Shown here: piece by piece, positions 1 to 7,210 of the stretch
Position numbering within the stretch: position 1 is the stretch's first letter
Layout: every line of letters begins with the position of its first letter
Assembly (NCBI GenBank): GCA_913062745.1
Contig: CAJXXJ010000156.1
Span: 1 to 7,852 of the forward strand
From: an uncultured Phaeodactylibacter sp.
GTDB taxonomy: Bacteria > Bacteroidota > Bacteroidia > Chitinophagales > Saprospiraceae
DNA: 7,852 bases
Direction: 5' to 3'
Made by a program: the position numbers and the translations under genes
Notes under the pieces: model-generated
What the model saw: the letters and a program-made list of their open reading frames with translations, nothing else
The model's database searches: none
What the model was told of the DNA's origin: nothing

Positions 1-102
1 TCCTTCAAGATACGGGCTTTGTGGTAATTTTGCTATTGAGAACCTGGATTTTGATGCCCATCGTATACCCGAAGGCTGTAAATTCTGACGCCTCATCCGG
101 GC

Positions 103-145
103 AAAAAAAAAGCGGCTTCGGAGCATTTTGCTCCGAAGCCGCTTT
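103..145 (-). terminator. Intrinsic terminator of the TPR-protein gene (and of gyrA if cotranscribed)
   Basis: A perfect 16-bp inverted repeat pairs 109-124 with 130-145 around the 5-base loop 125-129. On the minus strand the hairpin is followed by a run of nine T (complement of 103-111, the first bases overlapping the stem foot), the usual form of a Rho-independent terminator. It starts 25 bp after the TAA of the leftward TPR gene, so it most likely ends that transcript. On the plus strand the hairpin is followed only by TTTCG, so termination of rightward transcripts would be weak. Confidence 0.93.
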
Positions 146-170
146 CGTCCGCCTGTGACGGATGGCTTGC

Positions 171-1505
171 TTACTGCTTGTCGAAATAAGAGTCCTGCAG
201 TTTTTCGCCAGCCTGCACTTTGTCGAAGCGCTCTTTGAAGACCTTAGACTTCTCCAGGTCATCCTTACGAGCGTAAATCTCCTTCAGTGCGATCAGCGTA
301 TTCATGTCGTTCGGGTCGATAGACTCTGCCTTCTGGAAATAGGGCAGTGCTTTGTCGAACTGAGCGAAAACATCTTTTTTCAGGGCATCGTACTTTTTCA
401 GGCCTTCCTTGCTGTAGTCGTCGGCCAGCTTGTTCAGGTCCTGCGTCATAGCAGCTGCTTTGTTGTAGTACAGTGCACCGATGCTGTAGATCGCGTCTAC
501 GTATTTCGGGTCAATCTCAGCGGCCTGCTGATAGTAGTCCAGGGCCATGTCAAAGTATTCCTGAGCTTTTTCGTCGTTGCCAGCCTGTACCTCTTTCTGG
601 TAGAGGTTGTCGTAAACGCTACCGAGGGTAGAGTAGAGGGAAACGTTGTTCGGCTCGGCTTCGATCGCGTCCTTCAGCTTGTCGATGAGTTGATCGAGCT
701 TGCCGAGCTTCAGGAAGTGGTTGATTTCTGCAAAGAGCAGGGAAACCTGGTCCGGGAACTTTTGGCGGCCCTCCTCGAGGTACGCATAAGCTTCATCCAT
801 CTTGGTGGTATCCTGAGCAGTAATAGTATAGAGCGACTCGTAAATCGCAGCTTCCTGATAGTCTGCTTTGTACAGCTCCTTGAAGTACTCCTCCGCTTTG
901 TCTACGCGCTCAGAGTTGAGGGCGGCCAGGCCGGTCAGGTACAGCTGCTGCTGGTAGTCTGCCTCTTCATCGAGCCGGCTGTCTTCGTTCTCTGCTTTCA
1001 GTTGCTTGTGCAGGTCGATGACCAGCTGGAAGTTGCGGTAAGCGAGGTCAAAGTCCTGCTCGTTCTGGAACGCAGCGACACCCGCGTTCAGCAGATGCCC
1101 CTGAGTCATCAGCATGCCTTCGGCAGCGTCTTTGCGCTCATAGCGCTTCTCAGCCAGCTCCAATGCTTTCATGTAAGCTTCTGCTGCCTTGATAGCCGGA
1201 GACTCTACCTTGGGCAGTCCGGTAGTGTCCTGGCCGAGCTGCATAGCGACGGTCCATTGGTTGGCTACCTCGTTGTAGATTTCTCCTTTGGTCAGGTAAG
1301 AGCCGGGGTCTTTCGCCATTTCCGGATCTTCCAGGCCGACTTCAATCAGCTCTACTGCTTCTCTCAGCTCTGCCTTGTTGTTGGTTTGGTCCAGGTTAAA
1401 TGTGCCCAGTGAGCGGGAAGCCTGGCGGACTGCTTTTTTGCCTTCCTGAGCATGTACGCCCATTACCATCAGGGTTGCGGCAAGGGCTAAAAATAGCTTT
1501 TTCAT
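171..1505 (-). CDS. Secreted tetratricopeptide-repeat (TPR) protein, function unknown
   Basis: This 444-residue protein has a clear signal peptide: MKK, a hydrophobic core at residues 4-16, and a V-H-A/Q cleavage site near residue 19. It should be exported to the periplasm, with no lipobox cysteine and no later membrane segment. The mature part is almost entirely helical and acidic. TPR-like helix pairs are visible at about 220-250, 251-284, 286-333 (ending in a typical A-x-E-I-D-P), 334-397 (ending A-E-S-I-D-P) and 398-430; the region 100-215 also looks like degenerate repeats. No catalytic motif is seen. TPR arrays usually bind proteins, so a scaffold or envelope-assembly role is possible but is inference. 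I chose ATG 1505 because it begins the signal peptide; an in-frame TTG at 1523 would add six unhelpful residues. There is no Shine-Dalgarno, only an A-rich upstream stretch. The gene follows gyrA on the same strand after 105 bp and ends just before a strong terminator, so it may be cotranscribed with gyrA. Confidence 0.9.
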   Translation of the reverse strand: MKKLFLALAATLMVMGVHAQEGKKAVRQASRSLGTFNLDQTNNKAELREAVELIEVGLEDPEMAKDPGSYLTKGEIYNEVANQWTVAMQLGQDTTGLPKVESPAIKAAEAYMKALELAEKRYERKDAAEGMLMTQGHLLNAGVAAFQNEQDFDLAYRNFQLVIDLHKQLKAENEDSRLDEEADYQQQLYLTGLAALNSERVDKAEEYFKELYKADYQEAAIYESLYTITAQDTTKMDEAYAYLEEGRQKFPDQVSLLFAEINHFLKLGKLDQLIDKLKDAIEAEPNNVSLYSTLGSVYDNLYQKEVQAGNDEKAQEYFDMALDYYQQAAEIDPKYVDAIYSIGALYYNKAAAMTQDLNKLADDYSKEGLKKYDALKKDVFAQFDKALPYFQKAESIDPNDMNTLIALKEIYARKDDLEKSKVFKERFDKVQAGEKLQDSYFDKQ

Positions 1506-1610
1506 GTTGTCTGTTATTTTCAATTACAGTTTGATAAATCAGTTGCGCCTCCTTAAGGACGCCATGAGGACGTGGATCGTTATTTACAAAATGTTAAAAT
1601 TTTATGCAAA

Positions 1611-4217
1611 TTACTCTTCTTCGCCTTCCGCACCTTCCACAGGCTTGTCCAGCGGCAGGTCATTCTCCTCCTCGTCGTCTGACTTCTGTATGATTGCAAT
1701 ATCCGCAATCTCATCATCCTTGTCAAGGCGGATGAGGCGTACTCCCTGTGTAGCCCTGCCCATGACGCGGATGTCGCTTACTGCCATGCGGATAACGATG
1801 CCGGTGCGGGTAGTGATCATCATATCATCTTCCTCAGTCACTGCCTTGATGGCCAGCACGCCGCCGGTTTTATCGGACAGGTTCATGTTTTTGACCCCCT
1901 TTCCTCCCCGGTTGGTGAGGCGGTAGTCACTAAACAGCGTACGTTTGCCCATGCCTTTTTCCGAAAGGACCATAATAGCGGTCTCTCCCTGCGTGGGGTC
2001 TATGCACACCATGCCGACTGCGATATCCTTGCCGTCATCATTCAGGCTGATGCCACGGACGCCGGCTGCCGTCCGGCCCATAGAGCGTACGGCAGACTCG
2101 TTGAAGCGGATGGCCCGCCCGGAACGGCTGGCGATGAAGATCTCATGCTGCCCGTCGGTGAGCTTCGCTTCGATGAGGTTGTCGCCTTCGTTGATGGTGA
2201 TGGCGTTGATGCCGCCTGCCCGGGGGCGGGAGTAAGCTTCCACCAGCGTTTTCTTGATGAGCCCGTTGCGGGTGCAGAATACGATATAGTGGTTGTTGAT
2301 GTACTCCTCGTCGTTCAGGTCTTCTATATTGATGTAAGCCCGTACACGGTCATCTTTAGGGATAGCCAGGATATTCTGTATCACCCTTCCGCTTGAGGTA
2401 CGGGTCGCTTCCGGTATTTCATACACCCGCAGCCAGTGGCAGCGCCCCTGCTCGGTAAACAACAGCAGGTAATTGTGGGTACTGGCAACAAAAAGATGCT
2501 CAATGAAATCGGCATCCCGCGTTTTGCTGCCCCGGGAGCCCCGGCCGCCCCGGCCCTGTTTCCGGTATTCGCTCACCGGCGTGCGCTTGATGTATCCCAG
2601 ATGGGAAATGGTCACCACCACTTCTTCATTGGCAATCATGTCCTCAATGCTGATCTCGCCGTCGGCAAAGCTGATTTCTGTGCGGCGCTCATCGCCGTAG
2701 GCTTCCTTCACCTCCAGCAGCTCTTCGCGCACGATATCCCGCTGCAGCTCTTCGCTGGCCAGGATGGCTTTCAGCTCCGCAATGCGCTTCTGTATTTCGT
2801 CGTATTCCTCTTTGACCTTATCGCGCTCCAGCCCGGTCAGCTTTTGCAGGCGCATGTCGAGTATGGCGCGCGCCTGTGCTTCAGAAAGCACGTTGCCCTC
2901 TTCGCGCGGGTATTCTTCGGTGTCCGCTTCTTCGATCAGCGGCCCAAACTGCTTCCAGAACTTATCGCGGTCATCGATGAACGCCCCTTCCATCAGGCCA
3001 TTACGGGCTTCTTCCGGATTGGCAGAGCCCCGGATGAGCTCAATGACCATATCGATGTAGTCCAGCGCAATCAACAAGCCCACAAGGATGTGCGCCCGGG
3101 CAATAGCTTTGCGCAAATCATACTGAGTACGCCGCACAATGACCTCGATGCGGAACTTGATGAACTCGGTGATGATGTCCTTCAGGTTCAGCAGTTGCGG
3201 CCGGCCGTTGACCAGCGCTACATTATTCACCCCGTAGGAAGACTGCAGTGCGGAGAATTTATAAAGCTTGCTCAACACTACTGAAGCCATCGCGTCGCGT
3301 TTCACCTCTACTACGATGCGCAGCCCGTCGCGGTCGGATTCATCGCGGATATCGCTGATGCCCTCGATCTTCTTGTCGTTGACCAGCTCGGCAATCTTGG
3401 CAACCAGGTTGGCTTTGTTGACCTGATAGGGGATTTCTGTGATGACGATCGTCTCCCGGCCACGGTCCGAGGTCTGAATCTCAGCCTTGCCCCGTACCAC
3501 GACCCGGCCGCGGCCGGTTTCGAAGGCCTCCTTCACGCCCTGTGTACCGTAGATGATACCGCCGGTGGGGAAGTCGGGGCCCTTGACATACTGCATCAGC
3601 TCCTCGATAGTGATGTCCGGGTTTTTAATCTGCGCCACAATACCGTCAACGACTTCGGAGAGGTTGTGCGGCATCATGTTGGTCGCCATACCTACTGCGA
3701 TACCGGAAGCACCATTGACGAGGAGGTTGGGGATGCGGGTGGGAAGAACGGTGGGCTCCTCCAGCGTATCGTCGAAGTTGAGCGCAAAATCAACCGTTTC
3801 TTTGTTGATATCTGCCAGCAATTCGTCGGAGATACGCTCCAGGCGGGCTTCGGTATAACGCATAGCTGCCGGGCTGTCGCCGTCCATAGAGCCGAAGTTG
3901 CCCTGCCCGTCTACAAGCGGGTAACGCAGCGACCAGTCCTGAGCCATACGCACCATAGTGTCGTATACGGAAGAATCGCCGTGCGGGTGGTATTTACCCA
4001 GTACCTCACCGACGATACGAGCCGATTTCTTGTAAGATTTATTGTACGTCAGCCCCAGGTCAGACATACCGAAGAGTACCCGGCGGTGTACCGGTTTGAG
4101 CCCGTCCCGCACATCGGGCAGGGCCCGCGAGACGATGACCGACATCGAGTAGTCGATGTAGGCGGACTTCATTTGATCTTCAATATTGACGGGGATAATG
4201 CGATTGTTTGAAGACAT
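1611..4217 (-). CDS. gyrA: DNA gyrase subunit A
   Basis: The 868-residue protein is the breakage-reunion subunit of type II topoisomerase; with GyrB it introduces negative supercoils into DNA using ATP. The winged-helix core holds the catalytic tyrosine at Tyr121 in the A-M-R-Y-T-E-A-R-L motif. The quinolone-resistance region ([10 protein letters not shown], residues 77-86) keeps Ser82 and Asp86, equivalent to E. coli Ser83 and Asp87, so the usual target-site resistance changes are absent. The C-terminal beta-pinwheel starts near 535 and carries the GyrA-box Q-G-R-G-G-R-G at 554-560, which separates GyrA from ParC. Later blades are recognisable by repeated G-x-I/V-x-R/K-x elements. An acidic tail (about 846-868, rich in Asp and Glu) ends the protein. 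Length matches the family. The start follows an AT-rich region without Shine-Dalgarno, and the gene is divergent from ubiE. No frameshift or intein is seen. Confidence 0.98.
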   Translation of the reverse strand: MSSNNRIIPVNIEDQMKSAYIDYSMSVIVSRALPDVRDGLKPVHRRVLFGMSDLGLTYNKSYKKSARIVGEVLGKYHPHGDSSVYDTMVRMAQDWSLRYPLVDGQGNFGSMDGDSPAAMRYTEARLERISDELLADINKETVDFALNFDDTLEEPTVLPTRIPNLLVNGASGIAVGMATNMMPHNLSEVVDGIVAQIKNPDITIEELMQYVKGPDFPTGGIIYGTQGVKEAFETGRGRVVVRGKAEIQTSDRGRETIVITEIPYQVNKANLVAKIAELVNDKKIEGISDIRDESDRDGLRIVVEVKRDAMASVVLSKLYKFSALQSSYGVNNVALVNGRPQLLNLKDIITEFIKFRIEVIVRRTQYDLRKAIARAHILVGLLIALDYIDMVIELIRGSANPEEARNGLMEGAFIDDRDKFWKQFGPLIEEADTEEYPREEGNVLSEAQARAILDMRLQKLTGLERDKVKEEYDEIQKRIAELKAILASEELQRDIVREELLEVKEAYGDERRTEISFADGEISIEDMIANEEVVVTISHLGYIKRTPVSEYRKQGRGGRGSRGSKTRDADFIEHLFVASTHNYLLLFTEQGRCHWLRVYEIPEATRTSSGRVIQNILAIPKDDRVRAYINIEDLNDEEYINNHYIVFCTRNGLIKKTLVEAYSRPRAGGINAITINEGDNLIEAKLTDGQHEIFIASRSGRAIRFNESAVRSMGRTAAGVRGISLNDDGKDIAVGMVCIDPTQGETAIMVLSEKGMGKRTLFSDYRLTNRGGKGVKNMNLSDKTGGVLAIKAVTEEDDMMITTRTGIVIRMAVSDIRVMGRATQGVRLIRLDKDDEIADIAIIQKSDDEEENDLPLDKPVEGAEGEEE

Positions 4218-4301
4218 GTATGACGCTTATTGTTCTTGTGATTTTTGTCCTCTCTTATGCTCCAATTACGTACATATTCGGAGCGTTTCTCAAAAGACAG
4301 G

Positions 4302-4309
4302 CAAAGATA
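4302..4309 (-). promoter_or_regulatory. Probable -7 promoter box for gyrA
   Basis: Read on the minus strand the site is TATCTTTG, a full match to the Bacteroidota -7 consensus TAnnTTTG. It would place the transcript start around 4295 and give gyrA an untranslated leader of about 80 bases. I see no good TTTG -33 element at the expected spacing, so the assignment rests on the -7 box and its position in the divergent intergenic region. Confidence 0.55.
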
Positions 4310-4362
4310 AGAAAAAAAGCCGGATTTTGCTTTGGTATGACGGTAGCTCTGCAGGCAAAGTA

Positions 4363-4370
4363 TATCTTTG
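4363..4370 (+). promoter_or_regulatory. Probable -7 promoter box for ubiE-porT
   Basis: The site is TATCTTTG, an exact match to TAnnTTTG and identical to the box facing gyrA. The transcript would start near 4376-4378, leaving only 8-10 bases before ATG 4386. This also argues against the upstream in-frame TTG at 4368, which lies inside the box. No convincing -33 TTTG is seen at a spacing of 17-21 bases. Confidence 0.55.
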
Positions 4371-4385
4371 CGAAAAATCGCAGCT

Positions 4386-5120
4386 ATGGCAGAGGAGATA
4401 AAGCCCTACGAGCGGGAAGGAAGCAAAAAAGAGCAGGTGTCGAAGATGTTCAACGGCATTGCTCCCTACTATGATTTTCTCAACCGTTTACTTTCACTCG
4501 GCATTGATACGATATGGCGCAAAAAGGCGATCAATCAGCTGCGGGAGGACCGCCCGCAGCAGGTACTCGACGTGGCTACCGGTACCGCCGATGTAGCGCT
4601 GGAACTGGCCCGCCGCCTGAAGCCACAGAAGGTAATCGGGCTGGATATCTCCTCGCAAATGCTGGATATCGGGCGGCAAAAGATTGCCAAACGAGAGCTG
4701 GATGATACGATTGAGCTGCAGCTGGGCGACTCGGAGAATTTGCCGTTTGCAAACAATACCTTTGATGCCATCACCGTTGCTTTTGGTGTGAGAAATTTCG
4801 AGCACCTGGAGAAGGGCTTGCAGGAGATGTACCGCGTGCTGAAGCCGGGCGGCAAACTGGTGGTGCTGGAGTTTTCCAAACCACGTGTTTTCCCCTTCCG
4901 GCAGCTGTACGACTTTTACTTTCGAAATATCCTGCCTGCGGTAGGCCGGCTAACGTCCAAAGACCCGCGCGCCTACAGCTACCTGTACGAGTCGGTGCAG
5001 GCTTTTCCGGACCGGGAGGTATTCACGAGTATCCTAAGTAAAAATGGCTATAAATCGAATCAATGCATACCACTAACGTTAGGAATCTGCTCCATCTACA
5101 CGGGGCAAAAGCAGCGCTGA
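4386..5120 (+). CDS. ubiE: Demethylmenaquinone methyltransferase (UbiE/MenG family)
   Basis: This 244-residue SAM-dependent enzyme carries out the last step of menaquinone synthesis, C-methylation of the demethylmenaquinone ring; in Bacteroidota it is expected to serve menaquinone rather than ubiquinone. Visible features are the family N-terminal signature Y-D-F-L-N-R-L-L-S-L-G with the following I-W-R (residues 29-45), SAM-binding motif I V-L-D-V-A-T-G-T-A-D (60-69), the acidic post-motif G-L-D-I-S (85-89), the V-A-F-G-V-R-N-F segment (131-138), the R-V-L-K-P-G-G signature (150-156), and the C-terminal G-I-C-S-I-Y-T-G typical of the family. I start at ATG 4386 because the alternative TTG at 4368 sits in the predicted promoter box. 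The last 58 bp overlap porT in another frame, so the pair is probably one operon with coupled translation. It is divergent from gyrA. Confidence 0.95.
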   Translation: MAEEIKPYEREGSKKEQVSKMFNGIAPYYDFLNRLLSLGIDTIWRKKAINQLREDRPQQVLDVATGTADVALELARRLKPQKVIGLDISSQMLDIGRQKIAKRELDDTIELQLGDSENLPFANNTFDAITVAFGVRNFEHLEKGLQEMYRVLKPGGKLVVLEFSKPRVFPFRQLYDFYFRNILPAVGRLTSKDPRAYSYLYESVQAFPDREVFTSILSKNGYKSNQCIPLTLGICSIYTGQKQR

Positions 5121-5803
5121 TTATTCTGGCGCTCTGTGGCTGGCAGTCTGCAGCTTCGGCACAGAGCGGCGGCAATTACAACTTCTTCGACTTCCAGCAA
5201 AAGCCCTACTACTTCGGCATCACGCTGGGCTATAACTCTTCCAGCTTCAAGCCGTTCAACTCCGGCAACTTTCTGTCGAATGACTCCATCCGGGTAATTC
5301 AGTCAGCTGCCGGCCCGGGCTTCAACCTGGGCATTGTGACCAACCTTAAAATGGGCGATAATTTCGATTTTCGCTTTTTGCCCACCCTTTCCTTCGCGGA
5401 GCGTACCATCGAGTACACCCGGCGGGGGCGGCAGTCCAATTTTACCAACCGGCGTGTGGAGTCTGTGCTGGTGGAAATGCCGTTCCATCTGCGTTACAAA
5501 TCCGCACCCTACAAGGACATGCGGCTGTTCCTCATCGCCGGCGTGAAGTACTCCTTTGACGTGGCCAGCGAATCACAGCTGCGGCAGGCGGAGACCCTGG
5601 TGAAGATTGCGCCTAATGAATTTGCGCTGGAATACGGGGCAGGGGTGCAGTTCTTCTTCCCTTTCTTCATCTTCTCGCCGGAGCTGAAGATCTCCCACGG
5701 TATTGGCAACACACTGATCTACGATGATCAGGTGGAGGAGTCTACCGTGCTGGAGAAACTGCTCTCGCGTACCTTTACCATCTCGCTGCACTTTGAAGGC
5801 TAA
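5063..5803 (+). CDS. porT: Type IX secretion / gliding protein PorT (SprT) family, outer-membrane beta-barrel
   Basis: The 246-residue product begins with a short charged segment, a hydrophobic core (about 17-30) and an A-S-A/Q cleavage site near residue 33, so it is exported. The mature part has alternating strands of an 8-stranded outer-membrane barrel: F-G-I-T-L-G-Y-N-S (51-59), F-R-F-L-P-T-L-S-F (103-111), V-L-V-E-M-P-F-H-L-R-Y-K (135-146), L-F-L-I-A-G-V-K-Y (155-163), F-I-F-S-P-E-L-K-I-S-H-G (202-213), and a last strand ending S-L-H-F-E-G. PorT in Porphyromonas and SprT in Flavobacterium are required for type IX secretion, and for gliding in the latter; the length fits the family. From memory, ubiE is a frequent upstream neighbour in Bacteroidota, which supports the call over a generic porin. 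The only in-frame ATG that preserves the signal peptide is 5063, inside ubiE. No promoter of its own is seen. It ends 7 bp from the convergent ilvA. Confidence 0.82.
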   Translation: MHTTNVRNLLHLHGAKAALIILALCGWQSAASAQSGGNYNFFDFQQKPYYFGITLGYNSSSFKPFNSGNFLSNDSIRVIQSAAGPGFNLGIVTNLKMGDNFDFRFLPTLSFAERTIEYTRRGRQSNFTNRRVESVLVEMPFHLRYKSAPYKDMRLFLIAGVKYSFDVASESQLRQAETLVKIAPNEFALEYGAGVQFFFPFFIFSPELKISHGIGNTLIYDDQVEESTVLEKLLSRTFTISLHFEG

Positions 5804-5810
5804 GGGGCGT

Positions 5811-7073
5811 TTAAACCAGCAGTTCAAACAGCATCTGGCTGTCGTTTAGCGTCTGGTAATCGATATGCTGGGCCTTCATGCGCTGCAGCAGCAGCTCGTA
5901 GTGGCTCTGTTCCTGCACCTGAATGCCTACGAGCGCCGGGCCGGAGTCGCGGTTGTGTTTCTTCGTGTACTCGAAGTGGGTGATATCATCGGTTGGGCCA
6001 AGCACTTTGTTGAGGAAATCGCGCAGCGCGCCAGCCCGTTGCGGAAAGCGGATGATAAAGTAGTGTTTGAGCCCTTCGTAGAGCAGCGAGCGCTCCTTAA
6101 TTTCTTCTGTGCGGGTGATGTCGTTGTTGCCGCCACTAAGCAGGCAGACGACATTTTTGCCTTTGATTTCCTCCCGGTAAAAGTCCAGTGCCGCCACGCT
6201 CAGAGCGCCTGCGGGCTCCACCACAATACCTTCCTCATTGTACAACTGCAGAATAGTGCTGCACACTTTCCCTTCCGGCACCAGCACCATATCATCAATC
6301 ACTTCCCGGGCAATGGCAAAGGTGGTATCGCCCACTTTGCGCACTGCCGCGCCATCCACGAAGTTGTCGATTTCCGAGAGCGTCACTGGTTTGCCGGCCT
6401 TGAGGGATTCATACATGGCGGGGGCACCAGCAGGCTCCACGCCGATGATTTTGGTATGCGGGCTCAGCTGCCGGAAGTAGCTGCCCAGGCCGGCTACAAG
6501 CCCGCCGCCGCCTACTGCGCAGAAGACGTAATCGATGCCTGCTTTACTATCCTCCAGAATTTCCAGCCCTACCGTGCCCTGCCCCGCTATGGTGCGCCGG
6601 TCGTCGAAGGGGTGGATAAATGTTTTGTCATGGACCAGGGCATCCTGCAGCGCGTGCTGGTAGGCATCGTCGAAGGTGTCGCCTACTAGCACGGTCTCCA
6701 CCCAGTTTTTGCCGAAGAGTTTCACCTTTTTGATCTTCTGCCGGGGCGTGACGCTGGGCATAAAAACTTTGCCCGCCACTTCCATCCGCTGGCAGGCCAG
6801 GGCAAAGCCCTGTGCGTGGTTGCCGGCGCTGGCGCAAACGACGCCCTGCTGCAGCTGCTCGCGTGGAAGTGTAGCCATTTTGTTGTAGGCACCCCGGATT
6901 TTGTAGGAGCGGACGACCTGCAGGTCTTCCCGTTTCAGCGAAAGCTGGCATCCGTACAGCTCAGACAAATGGTGGTTGAACATCAGCGGGGTGGGGTGGG
7001 CCACGCCACGCAGGCGGACTTTAGCCTGATAGATATCTTCTACGGATAGGATAGCGGAGGTAGCAGTGCCCAT
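5811..7073 (-). CDS. ilvA: Threonine ammonia-lyase (threonine dehydratase), biosynthetic type
   Basis: This 420-residue PLP enzyme deaminates L-threonine to 2-oxobutanoate, the entry step of isoleucine synthesis in the cytoplasm. The PLP lysine is Lys58 in S-Y-K-I-R-G-A-Y-N. Other fold-type II features are S-A-G-N-H-A-Q-G (82-89), the glycine loop binding the PLP phosphate G-G-G-G-L (188-192), and S-G-G-N-N-D (313-318). After the catalytic domain a single ACT-like regulatory domain spans about 333-420 and opens with K-H-Y-F-I-I-R-F-P-Q-R-A-G-A-L. This matches the shorter IlvA form with one regulatory domain rather than the roughly 510-residue E. coli form with two. The domain suggests isoleucine feedback control. 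No ilvB, ilvC, ilvD or leu genes are in the window. The start has no Shine-Dalgarno. A well-formed promoter lies about 100 bp upstream. The gene ends 7 bp from porT, tail to tail, with no terminator hairpin in the gap. Confidence 0.95.
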   Translation of the reverse strand: MGTATSAILSVEDIYQAKVRLRGVAHPTPLMFNHHLSELYGCQLSLKREDLQVVRSYKIRGAYNKMATLPREQLQQGVVCASAGNHAQGFALACQRMEVAGKVFMPSVTPRQKIKKVKLFGKNWVETVLVGDTFDDAYQHALQDALVHDKTFIHPFDDRRTIAGQGTVGLEILEDSKAGIDYVFCAVGGGGLVAGLGSYFRQLSPHTKIIGVEPAGAPAMYESLKAGKPVTLSEIDNFVDGAAVRKVGDTTFAIAREVIDDMVLVPEGKVCSTILQLYNEEGIVVEPAGALSVAALDFYREEIKGKNVVCLLSGGNNDITRTEEIKERSLLYEGLKHYFIIRFPQRAGALRDFLNKVLGPTDDITHFEYTKKHNRDSGPALVGIQVQEQSHYELLLQRMKAQHIDYQTLNDSQMLFELLV

Positions 7074-7151
7074 AGGGTCGTCTTTTGCAAATGATGAAGG
7101 CGCTGGTTAGGCAGCAAGCCGGATGCATAAGACGAAGAACGCAAATTCAGC

Positions 7152-7168
7152 AGGGGCGGGCAGCCCCT
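7152..7168 (-). other. GC-rich hairpin in the ilvA leader
   Basis: AGGGGC (7152-7157) and GCCCCT (7163-7168) form a 6-bp stem with a 5-base loop. It lies at the start of the predicted ilvA leader and downstream of the methyltransferase stop. No T-run follows on either strand, so it is not a classical intrinsic terminator. It might stabilise the 5' end of the ilvA message, or it may be chance in a GC-rich stretch. Confidence 0.3.
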
Positions 7169-7176
7169 CTTTGCTC

Positions 7177-7205
7177 CAAAACTACCCGTTTTTACGAAAT
7201 CCAAA
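7177..7205 (-). promoter_or_regulatory. Bacteroidota-type promoter for ilvA
   Basis: On the minus strand TTTG (7205-7202) is followed after 17 bases by TAGTTTTG (7184-7177), matching the Bacteroidota -33 and -7 elements (TTTG ... TAnnTTTG) at the short end of the accepted spacing. The transcript would start near 7170, giving a leader of about 95 bases. The element sits directly after the stop codon of the upstream methyltransferase gene, so ilvA can probably be transcribed independently of it. It is the best promoter match in the window. Confidence 0.6.
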
Positions 7206-7210
7206 GCGGC

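Noticed and set aside
86..102. Sequence resembling half of an enterobacterial REP element (GACGCCTCATCCGGGC)
   Set aside because: No inverted partner or second copy is present, and the organism is not an enterobacterium; it is probably chance.
1..158. Plus-strand open frames entering from the left edge, one stopping at 86-88 and another at 156-158
   Set aside because: Either could be the tail of a convergent gene, but the translations show no recognisable motif, and the longer one runs through the terminator hairpin. There is too little sequence to call a gene.
162..1412. A 416-codon open frame on the plus strand, nearly the full length of the TPR gene
   Set aside because: It mirrors the TPR gene in the antisense frame, has no recognisable domain, and its length follows from the codon bias of the real gene. 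The minus-strand protein has a signal peptide, TPR repeats and a terminator.
1550..1556. AAGGAGG on the minus strand, a perfect Shine-Dalgarno sequence upstream of the TPR gene
   Set aside because: It lies about 45 bp from the ATG at 1505 with no in-frame start at a suitable distance. It is part of the TCCTTAAGGA palindrome, and Bacteroidota rarely depend on such sites.
2436..3284. A 282-codon open frame on the plus strand opposite gyrA
   Set aside because: It lies wholly inside the unmistakable gyrA gene and its translation shows no family features.
1611..4217. Possibility that the topoisomerase gene is parC rather than gyrA
   Set aside because: A well-formed GyrA-box (Q-G-R-G-G-R-G) at residues 554-560 and a full-length six-blade-sized C-terminal domain identify GyrA.
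4368..4385. Upstream TTG start for ubiE adding six residues
   Set aside because: The TTG forms part of the TATCTTTG promoter box, and the added residues are not part of the conserved UbiE N-terminus; ATG 4386 fits better.
7126..7128. An ATG in the ilvA leader that could begin a leader peptide
   Set aside because: Its frame runs into ilvA out of phase, and the peptide is not enriched in Ile, Val or Leu codons, so there is no support for attenuation.
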